Shown here one piece after another: positions 34,497 through 45,260 of a stretch of 64,000 nucleotides of DNA. Source of the stretch: Alienimonas californiensis (lineage in GTDB: Bacteria; Planctomycetota; Planctomycetia; Planctomycetales; Planctomycetaceae); assembly GCF_007743815.1 (NCBI RefSeq), contig NZ_CP036265.1:1-64000 (forward strand), read 5' to 3'. Each line of letters starts with the position of its first letter. The first letter of the stretch is position 1. Below the pieces are notes generated by a model that saw only the letters and a list, made by a program, of their open reading frames with translations, was not told the DNA's origin and searched no databases. The translations under genes and the position numbers were made by a program.

Positions 34497-34840
34497 GGGG
34501 GCGGACTCTCGGATACGGGCGAGGTGACGGGAGAACGAGGCCGGATCAACGCACGGCGATCCGGGACGCAGGATTCTAGAGAACCCCCCGCCGTCGGCCA
34601 CCGAGCCGGCAGCGATGACCGGAGTGTTTCAGAAACGCAACACTCCGTACTCCTTACGTTGCAAGAACCGCACACTTCTGAACGCACGGATTCACCCCCA
34701 GAGTGGGCATAAAAACCCTAACTCACTGACGCACAGAAGCTTACAACCACTTACCGCCATGAAATCCGGGTTCGGTCCGCGAGTTGCGACTTTTGGAAGC
34801 ACCCTTCCAGATCACGACCTCCTCCGACCACCACCCACCC
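34497..34840. other. Divergent intergenic region, lower GC
   Basis: About 344 bp between the ligase gene and the STAS-like gene. From 34,600 to 34,760 the composition is clearly less GC-rich than the surroundings. A short inverted repeat, GGAGTGTT/AACACTCC (34621-34628 and 34639-34646), may be an operator or a hairpin. No promoter boxes were assigned. Confidence 0.5.
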
Positions 34841-35266
34841 ATGGCTAATCGCTTCGACCGCGTCACGATTGACGATCGCGAGGGCTATCACGTTCTTGAC
34901 CTCGGCCGGATTGATATTTGGGACGGGGCGGACCTGTCCCTGCTCCGCGAATCGCTCAGTTTGTTGATCACCGCCGAGGGCCGCACCGCCGTCGGCGTGG
35001 ACCTCTCGCACGTCAAATACATCCCCAGCGGATTCTTCGGGATGTTGTACGACTGGCAGGAACAGGGCGTGGACGTGCGGTTGTACAACCCGCAGCCGAA
35101 CGTCGCCGCGATGATCTGGTTTCGCCAGTTCGCCGCGCCGATCGGCGGGGGCGTGTACGACCTCGTCAGCGAGGGCCGCATCGAATTGCCGCCCGAGGGC
35201 CAACCCGGCTACCGGGAGCCAGAAGAGGAGGAATTGTTCGCCGCGACGACCGCCATCGCCCGCTGA
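34841..35266 (+). CDS. STAS domain-like protein (anti-sigma factor antagonist type)
   Basis: 141 aa from the ATG at 34841; an upstream TTG is less likely. The fold pattern resembles STAS proteins: a strand YHVLDLGRIDIWDGADL, a helix, then VGVDLSHVKYIPSGFFGML in the place of the phosphorylatable-Ser loop, and VRLYNPQPNVAAMIWF. The serine in YIPSGFFG could be the regulatory site. Such proteins act in partner-switching control of sigma factors, but no kinase or sigma gene is adjacent. It converges with the macrodomain gene 2 bp away. Confidence 0.7.
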   Translation: MANRFDRVTIDDREGYHVLDLGRIDIWDGADLSLLRESLSLLITAEGRTAVGVDLSHVKYIPSGFFGMLYDWQEQGVDVRLYNPQPNVAAMIWFRQFAAPIGGGVYDLVSEGRIELPPEGQPGYREPEEEELFAATTAIAR

Positions 35267-35268
35267 GT

Positions 35269-35808
35269 TCACCCCGCCGCGGCGAGGGCGGCCCGGAGCG
35301 TCTCGGCCGCCGGCTCGTCGAAGGCGACCAGCAGGACCTCGGCGGGGGTCGCATGGTCGGCGAGAAACGCCGCGACTTCCCGCACAGCAATCGCCGCCGC
35401 CCGCTCCGGCGGATAGCCGTACACGCCGCAACTGATCGCCGGGAACGCGATCGACCGGCACCCCTGCTCCTCCGCGGCCGCCAAGGCGTTGCGGTAGCAG
35501 GCGGCCAACTGCTCCGGCTCGCCCTGTCCCCCGCCCCGCCAGACGGGGCCGACGGTGTGAATCACCCACTTCGCCGGCAGCTCGAACCCCGGCGTGACCC
35601 GGGCCTCCCCCGTCGGGCATCGCACGCGCGGCGAGACCTCCGGCACGGCCTTGCACGCCGCCAGCAGCTCCGGCCCCGCCGCCCGGTGGATCGCCCCGTC
35701 CACCCCGCCGCCGCCGAGCATCCGCTCGTTCGCGGCGTTCACCACGGCGTCGACGGACAACGTGGTGATGTCGCCGACGACGACGCGGATACGATCAGTC
35801 GAGGACAT
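35269..35808 (-). CDS. Macrodomain protein (O-acetyl-ADP-ribose deacetylase/YmdB-like)
   Basis: 179 aa, a single macrodomain. It has [36 protein letters not shown] (ADP-ribose binding loop 1) and [20 protein letters not shown] (loop 2). The family binds ADP-ribose and hydrolyses O-acetyl-ADP-ribose or removes ADP-ribose from proteins. It starts at ATG, divergent from the methyltransferase gene 38 bp away. It is cytosolic with the usual length. Confidence 0.95.
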   Translation of the reverse strand: MSSTDRIRVVVGDITTLSVDAVVNAANERMLGGGGVDGAIHRAAGPELLAACKAVPEVSPRVRCPTGEARVTPGFELPAKWVIHTVGPVWRGGGQGEPEQLAACYRNALAAAEEQGCRSIAFPAISCGVYGYPPERAAAIAVREVAAFLADHATPAEVLLVAFDEPAAETLRAALAAAG

Positions 35809-35846
35809 GGGAACCGTGCGGACTCGAGGGCCTGAGGGAGAACCGG

Positions 35847-36467
35847 ATGAGCGGCGCCGCCGTCGATGCTGAATACGCCGCCCTCGCCGCGGACTATGAC
35901 GACGACTGGGCCGTCTACAACCGGGCCACGGCCGAACGGACCCTCCGGGCGGTGCGGGACCGGGCGGGCGAACCGGGGCGGGCGCTGGACGTCGGCTGCG
36001 GCACCGGGACCCTGCTGGAACGACTGACGACGACCGCCGCGACGGTCGCAGTCGGGCTGGATCGCTCCGCGGAGATGCTCACCGTCGCCCGCCGTCGGCT
36101 TCCGGGCACGCCGCTGGCACGGGGCGACGCGGCGGCGCTGCCCTTCGCCGACGCCTCGTTCGACGCCGCGGCGACGAACTCCGCCCTGCACTACGCCGAC
36201 GACCCGGCTGGCTGCGTGCGGGAACTGGCCAGGGTGACAAAGCCCGGCGGCACGGTCGTCTGGACGGACTGGGACGCCGGCGCCCTCACCACCCGCGGCG
36301 TGATCGCCTGGCTGCGACTGACCCGGCGGCCGCTGGGCCGGGCTCTCTCCGCGACCGCGATGGCCGCGGCGCTGACGGACGCCGGCCTGACCGACGTCCG
36401 CGTCGACCGCTGGCGGCACGGCTGGCTGTGGGGGCTGGCGACGGTCTCCGGTCGCAAGCCCGGCTGA
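35847..36467 (+). CDS. Class I SAM-dependent methyltransferase (type 11)
   Basis: 206 aa. Motif [15 protein letters not shown], binds AdoMet. [17 protein letters not shown] supplies the acidic ribose ligand. [20 protein letters not shown] is the post-II region and [13 protein letters not shown] follows. The layout matches UbiE/COQ5-like small-molecule methyltransferases. The substrate is not predictable. It starts at ATG and converges with the zinc-ribbon gene 5 bp away. Confidence 0.93.
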   Translation: MSGAAVDAEYAALAADYDDDWAVYNRATAERTLRAVRDRAGEPGRALDVGCGTGTLLERLTTTAATVAVGLDRSAEMLTVARRRLPGTPLARGDAAALPFADASFDAAATNSALHYADDPAGCVRELARVTKPGGTVVWTDWDAGALTTRGVIAWLRLTRRPLGRALSATAMAAALTDAGLTDVRVDRWRHGWLWGLATVSGRKPG

Positions 36468-36472
36468 GGGTT

Positions 36473-37012
36473 TCACGGCCAGGCGAATAGGGCGGCGGCC
36501 TTCCGATTCACCTCTTCCAACGCCTCCGCGGCCTCGGGGCCGGACAGCGCGGGGTCGAACAGGAACTCGCCGGACAGGTCCGCCCAATCTTCTGCGAAGC
36601 CGACGCCCCCACGTTTGGGCCGGCGGTCGTGATCGCTGACGCGGGTCTTGCGGTAGGCGGTCGGGTCGCCGCCGGCGTCGGGGCGCCAATGTTCCAGGTA
36701 CAGGCTCAGGCTGCGGGCGCTGCGTTCGGAACGGTACAGCGCCCACCCGGCGACCTCCGCGGCGGCGAGGACCGCGGCGTAATGCGCGAACCGCCGCCCG
36801 GCGAGCCGGTTCGCGACGACCTGCGGGTCCGCGGGGCCGCCGTCGTCGGGAGACCCCTCTTCGGCAGAACCCGGGTCAACGAAGACGAGCCCCGGGTGGT
36901 CGCAGACTTCGCAGAGGGTGAAGGTACGTTCGCCGCTCAGTTCGGCCCCGCAGCGGCGGCAGGCGGTCGCCGGTTTGAGGAACCGCAGCGGGGGGGCGGG
37001 CCGCCAGATCAC
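36473..37012 (-). CDS. Hypothetical protein with N-terminal zinc ribbon
   Basis: 179 aa, starting with GTG. Near the N-terminus CRRCGAE and, 13 residues later, CEVCDH form a two-CxxC zinc ribbon. The remainder is helical (FAHYAAVLAAAEVAGWAL, EAAEALEEVNRKAAALFAW) and of no recognised family. There is no TM. The zinc ribbon suggests nucleic-acid or protein binding, but no partner gene is coupled to it. Confidence 0.65.
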   Translation of the reverse strand: MIWRPAPPLRFLKPATACRRCGAELSGERTFTLCEVCDHPGLVFVDPGSAEEGSPDDGGPADPQVVANRLAGRRFAHYAAVLAAAEVAGWALYRSERSARSLSLYLEHWRPDAGGDPTAYRKTRVSDHDRRPKRGGVGFAEDWADLSGEFLFDPALSGPEAAEALEEVNRKAAALFAWP

Positions 37013-37205
37013 CCGGGCAACTTAGCGACGCCTGGACGGGGGGGCGAACCGGCGAAAGGGGGAACGGAGCGGCCGCCGTTGACCGCGTCGGCCCGTCCGA
37101 CCTAGGACCCGCCGCTCCCCAAGGTTCGCCCCGTCGCTCCGACTCCCGGTCGCCCCGGCTGTCGGCGCGGCACGGGCGCCGTCCGCCGTTCGTCAAGGTT
37201 CCGAC

Positions 37206-39452
37206 ATGGCCGGCCCCGCCGCGCAGCGCCACAACCCGACGGCCCCGGTCCGCACCGCGGTCGGGGAAGCGCCGCTGCGCACGGCCCGGTCCTCGCTGAC
37301 CGCCGCCGCGGCCCTGTGTGGGGCGCTCGCCGCCGCCGCCCTCGCCGCCCTGCCCGGCTGCGCCGTCTTCTCCCTGCCGGACGGGGAGACCTTCGCCAAG
37401 TTCAATCCGATGGCCGAGGACAAGGCCGCCAAGAAGGCCGAGGCGGAGTGGAAAGACCTCAAAGACCAGAGCGTCACCGTCGAGACGAAGTACGTCGGCG
37501 AGTACACCAGCGTGACCGGCCGGAACGCGGTGGTCGTCTCCGGCGTGGGGCTGGTCACCGGCCTGCAGGGCACCGGCGGCAACCCGGTTCCCAACGGCTT
37601 CCGCACCCGCCTGCTGGAAGACATCAAGACTCGCGGCGTGACCGGCGGCACGGAGTTGCTCGCCAGTCCGAACACCGCCCTGGTCGTCGTCACCGCCTAT
37701 ATCCCCCCGCTGGTCGACAAGGGCGAACCGCTGGACGTCGAGGTCCGCATCCCCCCCGGCTCCAACGCCACGGACCTGTCCGGCGGCTGGCTGCTGGAGT
37801 GCGAACTGACCGAGGGCGCCAACGTCGGCGGTCAGTTCCGGTCCGGCAAGACGCTCGCCACCGCCACCGGGCCGCTGCTGGTGCGGGGCAGCGACGATCA
37901 GGCCACCCGCCGGGCCAGCCTCTCCCGCGGCAAGGTGCTCGGCGGCGGCATCACCAAGGTCGGCCGCGCCCTCGAGATGCGGATGCACCACCGCTACAAG
38001 CAGTCCCGCATGGTGCAGAAGGTCGTCAGCGCGATCGGCAAGCGGTTCCACAGCCGCGGCCCCGGCGGTGTGGAGGAGTCCATCGCCCACGCTCACACGG
38101 ACGTCAAAATCACGCTCGACGTTCCCGACATGTATAAGGAGGACTTCCCCCGCTTCCTGCGGGTCGTCGACAGCGTCGCGATGTACGAGAACCCCGTCGC
38201 CCGGCGGCTGCGGATCGAACAATTGGAACAGGAACTGATGGAGGGCCCGACCGCCGAGGTCGCCGCCATCCGCCTGGAGGCCGTGGGCGAGGAAGCCACG
38301 CCGATCCTCAAGCGGGGTCTGGCCTCATCGGACGAGGAGGTGCGGTTTCACTCGGCGGTCGCGCTGGCCTACCTGGGCCGCAGCGACGGGCTGGAGGTGT
38401 TGCACGACGCCGCCCGGGACGAACCGGCGTTCCGCGTGTACGCCCTCGCCGCCCTCGCCGCCGCCGGCGGACCGCAGGCCGCCGGGCAACTCCGCCGCCT
38501 GCTCGCCGACCCGCTGCCGGAAACCCGCTACGGGGCCTTCCGCGCCCTCTGGAGCGTCGCCCCGGACGACGCCTACCTGAACCACATCGCGATGCGGGCG
38601 CCGGACCCGATCACCGGCGAGCCCTCCGGCCCGCCGCTGTTCCACCTCCACCCCGTCCGGGTGGACGGCGTCCGGGACCTCGACTCCGTCGCCGAAGAGG
38701 GCGTCCCACCGTTGGAGCCGCTGGTGCACATCAACCACAACCGGCGGGCCGAGGTGGCGCTGTTCGGGCCGAACCAGCGGTTCGTCGCCCCGCTGACGCT
38801 CCGCGCCGGCCGGTTGCTCGTCGGCTGCCCGCCGCGGGGAGATACAGTGACGGTCTCCCTGATCGCCCCCGGCCGCGAGGACGTGCGGGAGACCGGCACG
38901 AAGATCGTCGACGTGATCGCCGCCTGCGTGGAGCTCGGCGCCTCCTACCCGGACATCGCCGGGATGCTCCAGGAGGCCGAGGCCCAGCACAACCTGCCCG
39001 GGCAGTTGGCGGTCGACGCCCTGCCCGTCGGCGGCCGCGTCTATCAACGCAAAGGCAAGTCCGGCGGCAGCGCCCCGGTCGGCGCCGGCGGCCTGACCCC
39101 GAACCTGTACCGCGGGTCCGCCGCCCCGGAGGATCCCAACGCGGTCGAACGCTTCGAGCCGGACGAGGACGACCCCGTCGTTCAGGCCGAGCAGGCGAAG
39201 GAAGCCGGCGACGCCGACGCCCCGAACGCCGACAAAGCCGACGCCGACGCCTCGAAGGCCGACGGCGGCGACTCGGAAGACGACGGATCGGCGCCGGCCC
39301 AGCCGCGGCGGGTCGCCACCGTCGACCTGAACCCGGACCCGGAGCCCGAACCGGGCGTGGGCTCCAAGTTCAAGGCGCTGTTCCAAGGCGTCGGCGACGC
39401 CTGGGGCGGCAGCGACGTGTCCGAGGAAGATTGGGGGACGGACGTCGAGTGA
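37206..39452 (+). CDS. FlgI-like (flagellar P-ring) domain lipoprotein with HEAT-like repeats
   Basis: 748 aa. A signal peptide with lipobox LPGC (Cys52) predicts a lipoprotein. Residues ~95-330 contain P-ring/FlgI-like sequence: NAVVVSGVGLVTGLQGTGGN, ASPNTALVVVTAYIPP, KGEPLDVEVRIPPGSNATDL and GPLLVRG. Residues ~350-455 are alpha-helical HEAT-like repeats (IRLEAVGEEATPILKRGL, RFHSAVALAYLGRSDGLEVL, RVYALAALAAAG, RYGAFRALWSV). The C-terminal ~130 residues are acidic and disordered. No flagellar genes are nearby, so it may have been recruited to another envelope ring or be a dispersed flagellar gene. A probable hairpin terminator follows. Confidence 0.8.
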   Translation: MAGPAAQRHNPTAPVRTAVGEAPLRTARSSLTAAAALCGALAAAALAALPGCAVFSLPDGETFAKFNPMAEDKAAKKAEAEWKDLKDQSVTVETKYVGEYTSVTGRNAVVVSGVGLVTGLQGTGGNPVPNGFRTRLLEDIKTRGVTGGTELLASPNTALVVVTAYIPPLVDKGEPLDVEVRIPPGSNATDLSGGWLLECELTEGANVGGQFRSGKTLATATGPLLVRGSDDQATRRASLSRGKVLGGGITKVGRALEMRMHHRYKQSRMVQKVVSAIGKRFHSRGPGGVEESIAHAHTDVKITLDVPDMYKEDFPRFLRVVDSVAMYENPVARRLRIEQLEQELMEGPTAEVAAIRLEAVGEEATPILKRGLASSDEEVRFHSAVALAYLGRSDGLEVLHDAARDEPAFRVYALAALAAAGGPQAAGQLRRLLADPLPETRYGAFRALWSVAPDDAYLNHIAMRAPDPITGEPSGPPLFHLHPVRVDGVRDLDSVAEEGVPPLEPLVHINHNRRAEVALFGPNQRFVAPLTLRAGRLLVGCPPRGDTVTVSLIAPGREDVRETGTKIVDVIAACVELGASYPDIAGMLQEAEAQHNLPGQLAVDALPVGGRVYQRKGKSGGSAPVGAGGLTPNLYRGSAAPEDPNAVERFEPDEDDPVVQAEQAKEAGDADAPNADKADADASKADGGDSEDDGSAPAQPRRVATVDLNPDPEPEPGVGSKFKALFQGVGDAWGGSDVSEEDWGTDVE

Positions 39453-39463
39453 ACCTGAGGTCA

Positions 39464-39572
39464 TGGAACCGCGACCGTCAGGGAGCCGGCTCTCGCAGGT
39501 CATGCGCGTGCAGACGACACGTCTCTGCGCTCCTGGGTTCCCAAGAGCCGCTCCCTAACGGTCGCGGTTCCA
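39464..39572. repeat. Inverted repeat of the CGACCGTCAGGGAGC family
   Basis: Arms 39464-39493 and 39544-39572 pair over about 29 nt with one gap and one mismatch around a 50-nt loop. The arm core is the same as in the 10915-10962 palindrome. It lies between the FlgI-like gene and smc, 12 bp after the former's stop, and ends 31 bp before the smc ATG. Probably a terminator hairpin that isolates smc transcription. Confidence 0.8.
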
Positions 39573-39603
39573 CCAAAGTCACGTTCGACGGCGCGTAAGT
39601 CTC

Positions 39604-42600
39604 ATGCTCCGCTCCCTCGAACTGGCCGGCTTCAAGTCGTTCGCGGACCGCACCCGGTTCGAGTTCCACCCCGGCGTGACCGCCGTCGTCGGCCCCAACG
39701 GGTCCGGCAAGTCCAACGTCATCGACGCGGTGAAGTGGATTCTGGGCGACCAGAGCCCCAAGTCCCTGCGCGGCAAGAAGATGACGGACGTCATCTTCAA
39801 CGGCTCCGCCGGCCGCAAGGCCTCCGGCAGCGCCGAGGCCACCCTCACTTTCTGCAATAAAAGCGGCTGGCTGCCCGGCGCGGACCGCGGCGACGTCTCC
39901 GTCGGCCGCAAGGTCTGGCAGAACGGCGACAGCGAGTACCTGCTCAACGGCCGCACGGCTCTGCTGAAGGAGGTCCGCGACCTGTTCGCCGGCACCGGCG
40001 CCGGCGGGGCGACCTACGCCATCATCGAACAGGGCCGCGTCGCCCAACTGCTCGAAGCCAACGCCGCCGGTCGGCGGGCGGTGTTCGAGGAGGCCGCGGG
40101 CGTCAGTCGGTTCAAGGCGAAGCGGGACGAGGCCGAACGCCGGCTGGCCCGCACGGAGCAGAACCTGCTGCGGCTCACCGACGTGACCGACGAGGTCGAG
40201 GCTCAACTCGCCTCCACCCGCTCCAAGGCCCGCAAGGCCGGCGAGTGGAAGCGTTTGGACACGGAACTGCGGCGCTGGTGGATTGGCCTGGCCGCCGACG
40301 AATGGCGGGCGCTGGAGGCCGACCGGGCCGCCGCCCGCGCCCAGTTTGAAGGACAGGGCGGCGGAGACGACGGGGAGGGCGCCACGCTCGCCGCGGAGAT
40401 CGCCGCCCTGTCCGCCGCCGGGGAGGACCTGGACGCCGCCTTCGCCGCCGCCGACGCCCGCCGGCGCGAGGCGGACGCGGCGGCGCAAGCGGTCCGCAGC
40501 GGCCTCGCCGCGGATCTCGCCGCCGCCGCCGCCGGCCGGGATCGGCTGGCCGAGCAGGAGGGCGAAGCCGCCCGGCTGGACCGCGATCGCACCGCCGCCG
40601 CGATTCGCCTCGCCGAGGCCGCCGCCGAGGCGGAGCGGGACGCCGGCCTGCTGGAACGGGCGAACGCGGACCTCGCCGAACGCTCCGCCGCCCACCGGGC
40701 CGCCGCGGCGGACCTGCGCGTTCGCACGGAACAGGCCGAGGCCGCCCGGGCGGCGCTGGACGGGCTGCGGGAAACCCGGCTGACGGCGCTGCGGGCCTCG
40801 GACAAAGCCGCCGCCGAACGCGAACGTCTGCGAGCCGACTCCGCCGCCGCGGAGGTCGCCCAAACGGACGCCGACGCCCGGCTGGAACAGGAGGAACGCC
40901 GCCTCGCCGCCGCCCAGTCCGCCGCCAGCGACGCCGCCGCCGCGGCCGCCGCCGCCGGGGAGCGGTTCCGCCTCGCCGCCGGCCGCCTCGCCGACCTGCA
41001 CGCGGTGCGGTCCTCCCTGCTGAAGGCCCGCGAAAAGCTGGCCCGGCGGCTGTCCGAGTTGCGGGAACGCCACGGCGCCGGCGCCGCCCGGCTGGCGATC
41101 CTCGACGAACTGGACGAACGCGGCGACGGCGTGGGCGTCGCCCTGCGCGAGGTGCTGCGTCGCGCCCGGGCCGCCACCGCCCCGCCCTGGTCGCTGGTGC
41201 GCGGGACGGTGGCGGAGCTGCTGGACTGCGATCTGGACGACGCCGCCCTGCTGGAAGTCGCCCTCGGCGAGCGGGCCTCGCTGGTGGTCATCGACGACTT
41301 CGACGCCCTGCTCCCCCACCTCGAACGCCACAGCGCCGAGTACCGCAGCCGCGTCGGCTACTTCTCGCGCCGCGACTTCCCGGGCGCGTCGAACCCGGAC
41401 GACGCCTCCGGCCTCCGCGGCTTCAAGCTGATCGATACCCGCGGCCGCGGCCCGGGCGCCTCCTTCGCCCCTCACTCCTCCCCCCTCCCCCCGCCCTCGG
41501 CGAACCTGAACGGCCTGCCCGGCGTCGTCGGCCCGGCCGTCGATCTCGTCGCCCCCGGCAACGTCTACCCCGAGCTGGCCGAGCGGCTGCTGGGGGACAC
41601 GTGGGTCGTGGAAACGCTCTCCGACGCCGCCAAGCTGTCCGCCGGCGCCGGGCGGGGCCGGCGGTTCGTCACCCGCGGGGGCGAGTTGCTGGAGCCGGAC
41701 GGCGTGCTGGTCGTCGGCCCGCCGCGGGGCGAGGCGGCGCTGCTGACCCGCACGGCCGAGCGGCGCCGGCTGCGGGCGGAACTGGATCGCACCGCCGCCG
41801 CGACGGCCGGCGGGGCGGAGCGTCGTGAGGCGCTGGGCGAGAAGCTGGCGGAGGTCGAAGCGGCCCTAGACGGGGCGACGAAGGAAAAGGAGGCCGCCGC
41901 CGCCGCCCTCGCCGCCGCCGGTTCGAACCGGGACCGGACCGCCGACCTGCGGGACGCCGCCCGCGACCGCCGCGACGCCGCCAGCGGCGAGGCCCACCAC
42001 GCCGCCGGCCGCCGCGACGAACGGGCCGCCAAAGCGGACGCCGCCGCCGAAGCCGCGACCGAGGCCGCCGCCGCCCTCGCCGCCGCGGAGGCGTCGCTCG
42101 CCGAGCACACCGCCGCCGCGGACGCGGCCGACGCCGCCCTCACGGCGGAGCGTTCCGCCCACGCCGCCGCCGGTCTGGACCTTGCCAAAACCGAGGAACG
42201 GTCCGGCGGGCTGCGCGCCGCCCACGACCGCCTGATCCGCGACGTCGCGGCGAAGCGGGACGCCCTGCGGGAAGCGGACGACCGCCGCGCCGCCGGCCGC
42301 CGCCGCCGCACGCAGGCGACGCTGGCCTCCCTCAACGCCGCCGCCCGGGCCGCGGAACGGATCTCCGAACGGGACCGCCTGGGCGAGCGGGCCGCCGCCG
42401 TCGCCGTCGAGGCGGAGGAACTCGCCGAGCGCCGCCGCGCCCACGCCGGCCGTTTGCAGCAGGTCGAGAGCCGCCGCAAGGCGTTGGAGGACGCCGCCCG
42501 GGCCGCCGAGGACGGCTTGCGGGATCGCTCCGCCCGCCTCTCCGCCACCGCGGAACGGCTGCGTGAGGAGTACGGCGTGGATTTGGCCGAGGTCGCAGCC

Positions 42601-43431
42601 GCCCCCCCGGACGCCGGCGGTCCGTCCGCCCTCGCCGAACTCGCCGCGGAACGCGCCGAGACGCAGGACGAGGCGGAGGAGGCGTTCGAACTGCCGGACC
42701 TGGACGACGAACGGGCGGACCTGGGCCGTCGCGTGGACGCTCTCCGCGGCAAACTGCGGGCGCTGGGCGCCGTGGACCCGGACAGCCTCGCCACGCTGGA
42801 AGAATTGGAGGAGCGTCACGGCCGCCTCAGCCGCGAATTGAACGACCTCGTGGAGGCGAAGCGGCTCCTGGAAGACCTGATCCGCCGCGTGAACCGGGAG
42901 AGCAAGGAGCTGTTCCTGGAGACGTTCGCCAGCATCCGCGGCCATTTCCAGACGTTGTTCCGCCAGTTGTTCGGCGGCGGCGAGGGGGACGTGCGGTTGG
43001 AGGACGAAAGCGACCCGCTGGAATGCGGCGTGGAGGTCTTCGCCCGCCCGCCCGGCAAGGAGCCCCGGAACATCTCGCTGCTGTCGGGCGGGGAGAAGAC
43101 GATCGTCTGCGTCGGCCTGCTGCTGGCGATCTTCCGCAGCAACCCGAGCCCGTTCTGCATTCTGGACGAAGTCGACGCCGCCCTCGACGAGGCGAATATC
43201 GGTCGCTTCCTGAAGGTGATGGCCGACTTCAAAAAGGAAACGCAGTTCCTAATGGTCACGCACCGCAAGCCGAGCATGTGCGACGCCGACGTGCTCTACG
43301 GCGTGACCATGCAGCAGAGCGGCGTCTCCAAGCGGCTGACGGTGCGGTTCGAGGACGTCGGCGACGACGGCCACTTCAAAGCCACAGCCGAGTCGGCGGA
43401 ACAGCCGCCGGAGCTGCGGCGGGCCGCCTGA
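39604..43431 (+). CDS. smc: Chromosome segregation protein SMC
   Basis: 1,275 aa condensin ATPase, forming dimers that organise and segregate chromosomes with ScpA/ScpB (not in this window). Walker A GPNGSGKS is at residues 30-37. The two long coiled coils are extremely Ala-rich. The hinge is at about residues 495-690 ([11 protein letters not shown] through [15 protein letters not shown]). The C-terminal ATPase half has the signature [17 protein letters not shown] and Walker [21 protein letters not shown]. The final 57 codons are duplicated at 45342-45518. The start is the ATG at 39604. Confidence 0.96.
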   Translation: MLRSLELAGFKSFADRTRFEFHPGVTAVVGPNGSGKSNVIDAVKWILGDQSPKSLRGKKMTDVIFNGSAGRKASGSAEATLTFCNKSGWLPGADRGDVSVGRKVWQNGDSEYLLNGRTALLKEVRDLFAGTGAGGATYAIIEQGRVAQLLEANAAGRRAVFEEAAGVSRFKAKRDEAERRLARTEQNLLRLTDVTDEVEAQLASTRSKARKAGEWKRLDTELRRWWIGLAADEWRALEADRAAARAQFEGQGGGDDGEGATLAAEIAALSAAGEDLDAAFAAADARRREADAAAQAVRSGLAADLAAAAAGRDRLAEQEGEAARLDRDRTAAAIRLAEAAAEAERDAGLLERANADLAERSAAHRAAAADLRVRTEQAEAARAALDGLRETRLTALRASDKAAAERERLRADSAAAEVAQTDADARLEQEERRLAAAQSAASDAAAAAAAAGERFRLAAGRLADLHAVRSSLLKAREKLARRLSELRERHGAGAARLAILDELDERGDGVGVALREVLRRARAATAPPWSLVRGTVAELLDCDLDDAALLEVALGERASLVVIDDFDALLPHLERHSAEYRSRVGYFSRRDFPGASNPDDASGLRGFKLIDTRGRGPGASFAPHSSPLPPPSANLNGLPGVVGPAVDLVAPGNVYPELAERLLGDTWVVETLSDAAKLSAGAGRGRRFVTRGGELLEPDGVLVVGPPRGEAALLTRTAERRRLRAELDRTAAATAGGAERREALGEKLAEVEAALDGATKEKEAAAAALAAAGSNRDRTADLRDAARDRRDAASGEAHHAAGRRDERAAKADAAAEAATEAAAALAAAEASLAEHTAAADAADAALTAERSAHAAAGLDLAKTEERSGGLRAAHDRLIRDVAAKRDALREADDRRAAGRRRRTQATLASLNAAARAAERISERDRLGERAAAVAVEAEELAERRRAHAGRLQQVESRRKALEDAARAAEDGLRDRSARLSATAERLREEYGVDLAEVAAAPPDAGGPSALAELAAERAETQDEAEEAFELPDLDDERADLGRRVDALRGKLRALGAVDPDSLATLEELEERHGRLSRELNDLVEAKRLLEDLIRRVNRESKELFLETFASIRGHFQTLFRQLFGGGEGDVRLEDESDPLECGVEVFARPPGKEPRNISLLSGGEKTIVCVGLLLAIFRSNPSPFCILDEVDAALDEANIGRFLKVMADFKKETQFLMVTHRKPSMCDADVLYGVTMQQSGVSKRLTVRFEDVGDDGHFKATAESAEQPPELRRAA
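43262..43431. repeat. smc 3'-end direct repeat, copy 1 (within intact smc)
   Basis: These 170 bp match 45349-45518 with three mismatches in direct orientation, an offset of 2,087 bp. Similarity fades about 25-30 bp after the stop codon. Copy 1 forms the end of the intact smc gene. Confidence 0.97.
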
Positions 43432-43715
43432 AGAGGCCCCCGACGAGCCCGTCGGCATCTCCCGCCCCGTCCTGGCCGATCGCCCGGCGAACAGGCATCG
43501 GCGCCGACGGCGGCTTCATTACCGAGCGCTGCGGGGCGGCGCCAACGGGGGAACCCGGGTTTTTCTCGCTTCCGGGAGGATTTCCCATCTCGCTTCGCGG
43601 GAAGTTCTCGGGAACGATACGGGACAGTCCCGTCTCCGACGCCGACCGCTCGCGGCCGACTCCCGGGACCTCAGTTCGTTCCCACGTCTCCCTTCCTTTC
43701 CACGTGGAAAAAACA
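43432..43715. other. Intergenic region between smc and the first DUF1559 gene
   Basis: About 284 bp. Directly after the smc stop is a small hairpin (CCGACG/CGTCGG around 43440-43455) that may terminate smc. Around 43619-43633 ACGGGA/TCCCGT forms another. The last 100 bp are less GC-rich and probably carry the promoter of the DUF1559 gene. Confidence 0.4.
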
Positions 43716-44849
43716 GTGTCTTCAATTCGAGCGCCCCGCGGCCCGGCGCCGCGCACCGGCTTCACGCTGATCGAACTCCTGGTGGTCATCGCAATTATTG
43801 CGATCCTGGTCTCCCTGCTGCTCCCCGCCGTGCAGCAGGCCCGCGAAGCGGCCCGCAAAAGTCAGTGCCAGAACAACCTCAAGCAACTCGCTCTGGCGGT
43901 TCACAACTTCGAGAGCGCCCGTAAGAAACTGCCAGCCGGCTGGCTAATGAACCGCGACGTGACGTTCCCAAGCGGCTACGGGACCTCCGGCCAGGGGACA
44001 TCGTTGTTTCCCCAGCTCATGCCGTACCTCGATCAGATGACCGTCGCCGACAAGCTCCACGCCGATATGAGCAACGTCGATCTGGGTCCATGGAACGCCT
44101 CGGGGCCGGTGCCGGGCGTCTGGGGCGGCCTCCGTGGCGAAGCCGCCTGGTGGGACTACGACGACGGCGACGACACCACCTACGACACCTGGACCACCGC
44201 GTTCGCGAAGATCCCCACGCTGCTCTGCCCCTCGGCGGAAGAAAACACGCCAATGGACCTGTACCTCACCCACTATGGAACTTACGGCGACGAGGCGTCG
44301 GGCGGCGCCGGGCAGTCCTTGGATGGCTTCTACTCGGACAGCACGCTCGAACGGCTCGGTCGGACGAATTATCTTGGCGTCAACGGGTGGTACGGGCGCG
44401 TCGGCATCTCAGGAGTCGACAAACGTAGCGGCTTTTTTAACAGACGGGACAAAATCGGTTTCCAGTCCGCCCGGGACGGGCTCACCCAGTCGCTCCTGTT
44501 CGGCGAAGCCTCGGGGACGAGGTGCGTCGCCTACGACGGCGAGACGGCTTTCCAGTGGATCAGCAGCCCGCCCCTGCACGGCTTCGCCGGCCTGAAAGGT
44601 CATGCCGGAAAAAACCTCTACGATCCGCGCCCGGCCAACTACGACGTCTACTGGATCGTCGACTTTTCGAGCGGCTGGCACGAACCGGAAGACGACTTCA
44701 TGCGGTTCCAGGGCGATCACCTCGGCGTGACCCAGTTCGCGATGGGCGACGGCTCCGTCCAGTCGCTCAGCGACAACACCGACTACTTCCTCTTCGCCGA
44801 CCTCTGCGGCATCAAGGACGGTGACGTGTTAGAAACCACTCCGTTCTGA
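43716..44849 (+). CDS. DUF1559 pilin-like protein with prepilin N-terminus
   Basis: About 377 aa. Near the N-terminus is a type IV prepilin-like signal: basic leader, then [20 protein letters not shown], where the G-F peptide bond is the prepilin peptidase site and Glu5 is conserved. It continues [19 protein letters not shown], the classic DUF1559 entry. The C-terminus has [14 protein letters not shown], the H-X9-DG-like tail of the family. DUF1559 proteins are hugely expanded in planctomycetes and are thought to be surface pseudopilins; no exact role is known. GTG at 43716 (or 43704) is the likely start. It lies inside the block bounded by the smc tail repeats. Confidence 0.87.
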   Translation: MSSIRAPRGPAPRTGFTLIELLVVIAIIAILVSLLLPAVQQAREAARKSQCQNNLKQLALAVHNFESARKKLPAGWLMNRDVTFPSGYGTSGQGTSLFPQLMPYLDQMTVADKLHADMSNVDLGPWNASGPVPGVWGGLRGEAAWWDYDDGDDTTYDTWTTAFAKIPTLLCPSAEENTPMDLYLTHYGTYGDEASGGAGQSLDGFYSDSTLERLGRTNYLGVNGWYGRVGISGVDKRSGFFNRRDKIGFQSARDGLTQSLLFGEASGTRCVAYDGETAFQWISSPPLHGFAGLKGHAGKNLYDPRPANYDVYWIVDFSSGWHEPEDDFMRFQGDHLGVTQFAMGDGSVQSLSDNTDYFLFADLCGIKDGDVLETTPF

Positions 44850-45000
44850 GCGCACAGTCGATCAAGCGGAATCCGCTCGGTCGTCAGTCGCTTCGGCGTT
44901 CGCTCGGGACGCCGGGTTGCGTTGACTCTTTCGCAGCCCGGCGCCTTTCATGGCGGCTGCCCGCATTCTCCTCGTCCTCGTCCGCAGAACCTTGTTCTTG

Positions 45001-45213
45001 ATGAATCGTATTCTTTTCGCGAGGTCCGTCTGGCCTGCGGCCGCAGTCTTCGCCGCCCTGTCGATGGGTTGTTCGCCCGGCAGCGGTGAAGCGGAGTTGC
45101 CGGAACCCGGCTCCGTGCCGTCGCGGAGCGAACTCGATCTGAAGCCGATGGCTCCCGTCTCGTCGGGCGGCGGCGGAAACAACAACGTCAGCGCCCCGGC
45201 GAGAGCAAACTAG
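45001..45213 (+). CDS. Small predicted lipoprotein
   Basis: 70 aa from the ATG at 45001; an in-frame ATG at 44950 would add 17 residues. A signal peptide with a lipobox-like SMGC precedes a mature part of about 45 residues, rich in Pro, Ser, Gly and Asn (ELDLKPMAPVSSGGGGNNN). Likely a small envelope lipoprotein encoded beside the DUF1559 gene. The two may be cotranscribed: the gap is 151 bp and a strong hairpin terminator follows at 45261-45292. Confidence 0.6.
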   Translation: MNRILFARSVWPAAAVFAALSMGCSPGSGEAELPEPGSVPSRSELDLKPMAPVSSGGGGNNNVSAPARAN

Positions 45214-45260
45214 CGCCCGGCGCCGACACGGACGGCAATTCCCCGCCCAGCCCGTTTCAG

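Noticed and set aside
39478..41475. Long antisense open frame (about 665 codons) opposite the smc start
   Set aside because: The sense frame encodes an unmistakable SMC. The antisense product is Gly/Ala/Arg-rich with no motif and arises from the lack of stop codons at high GC.
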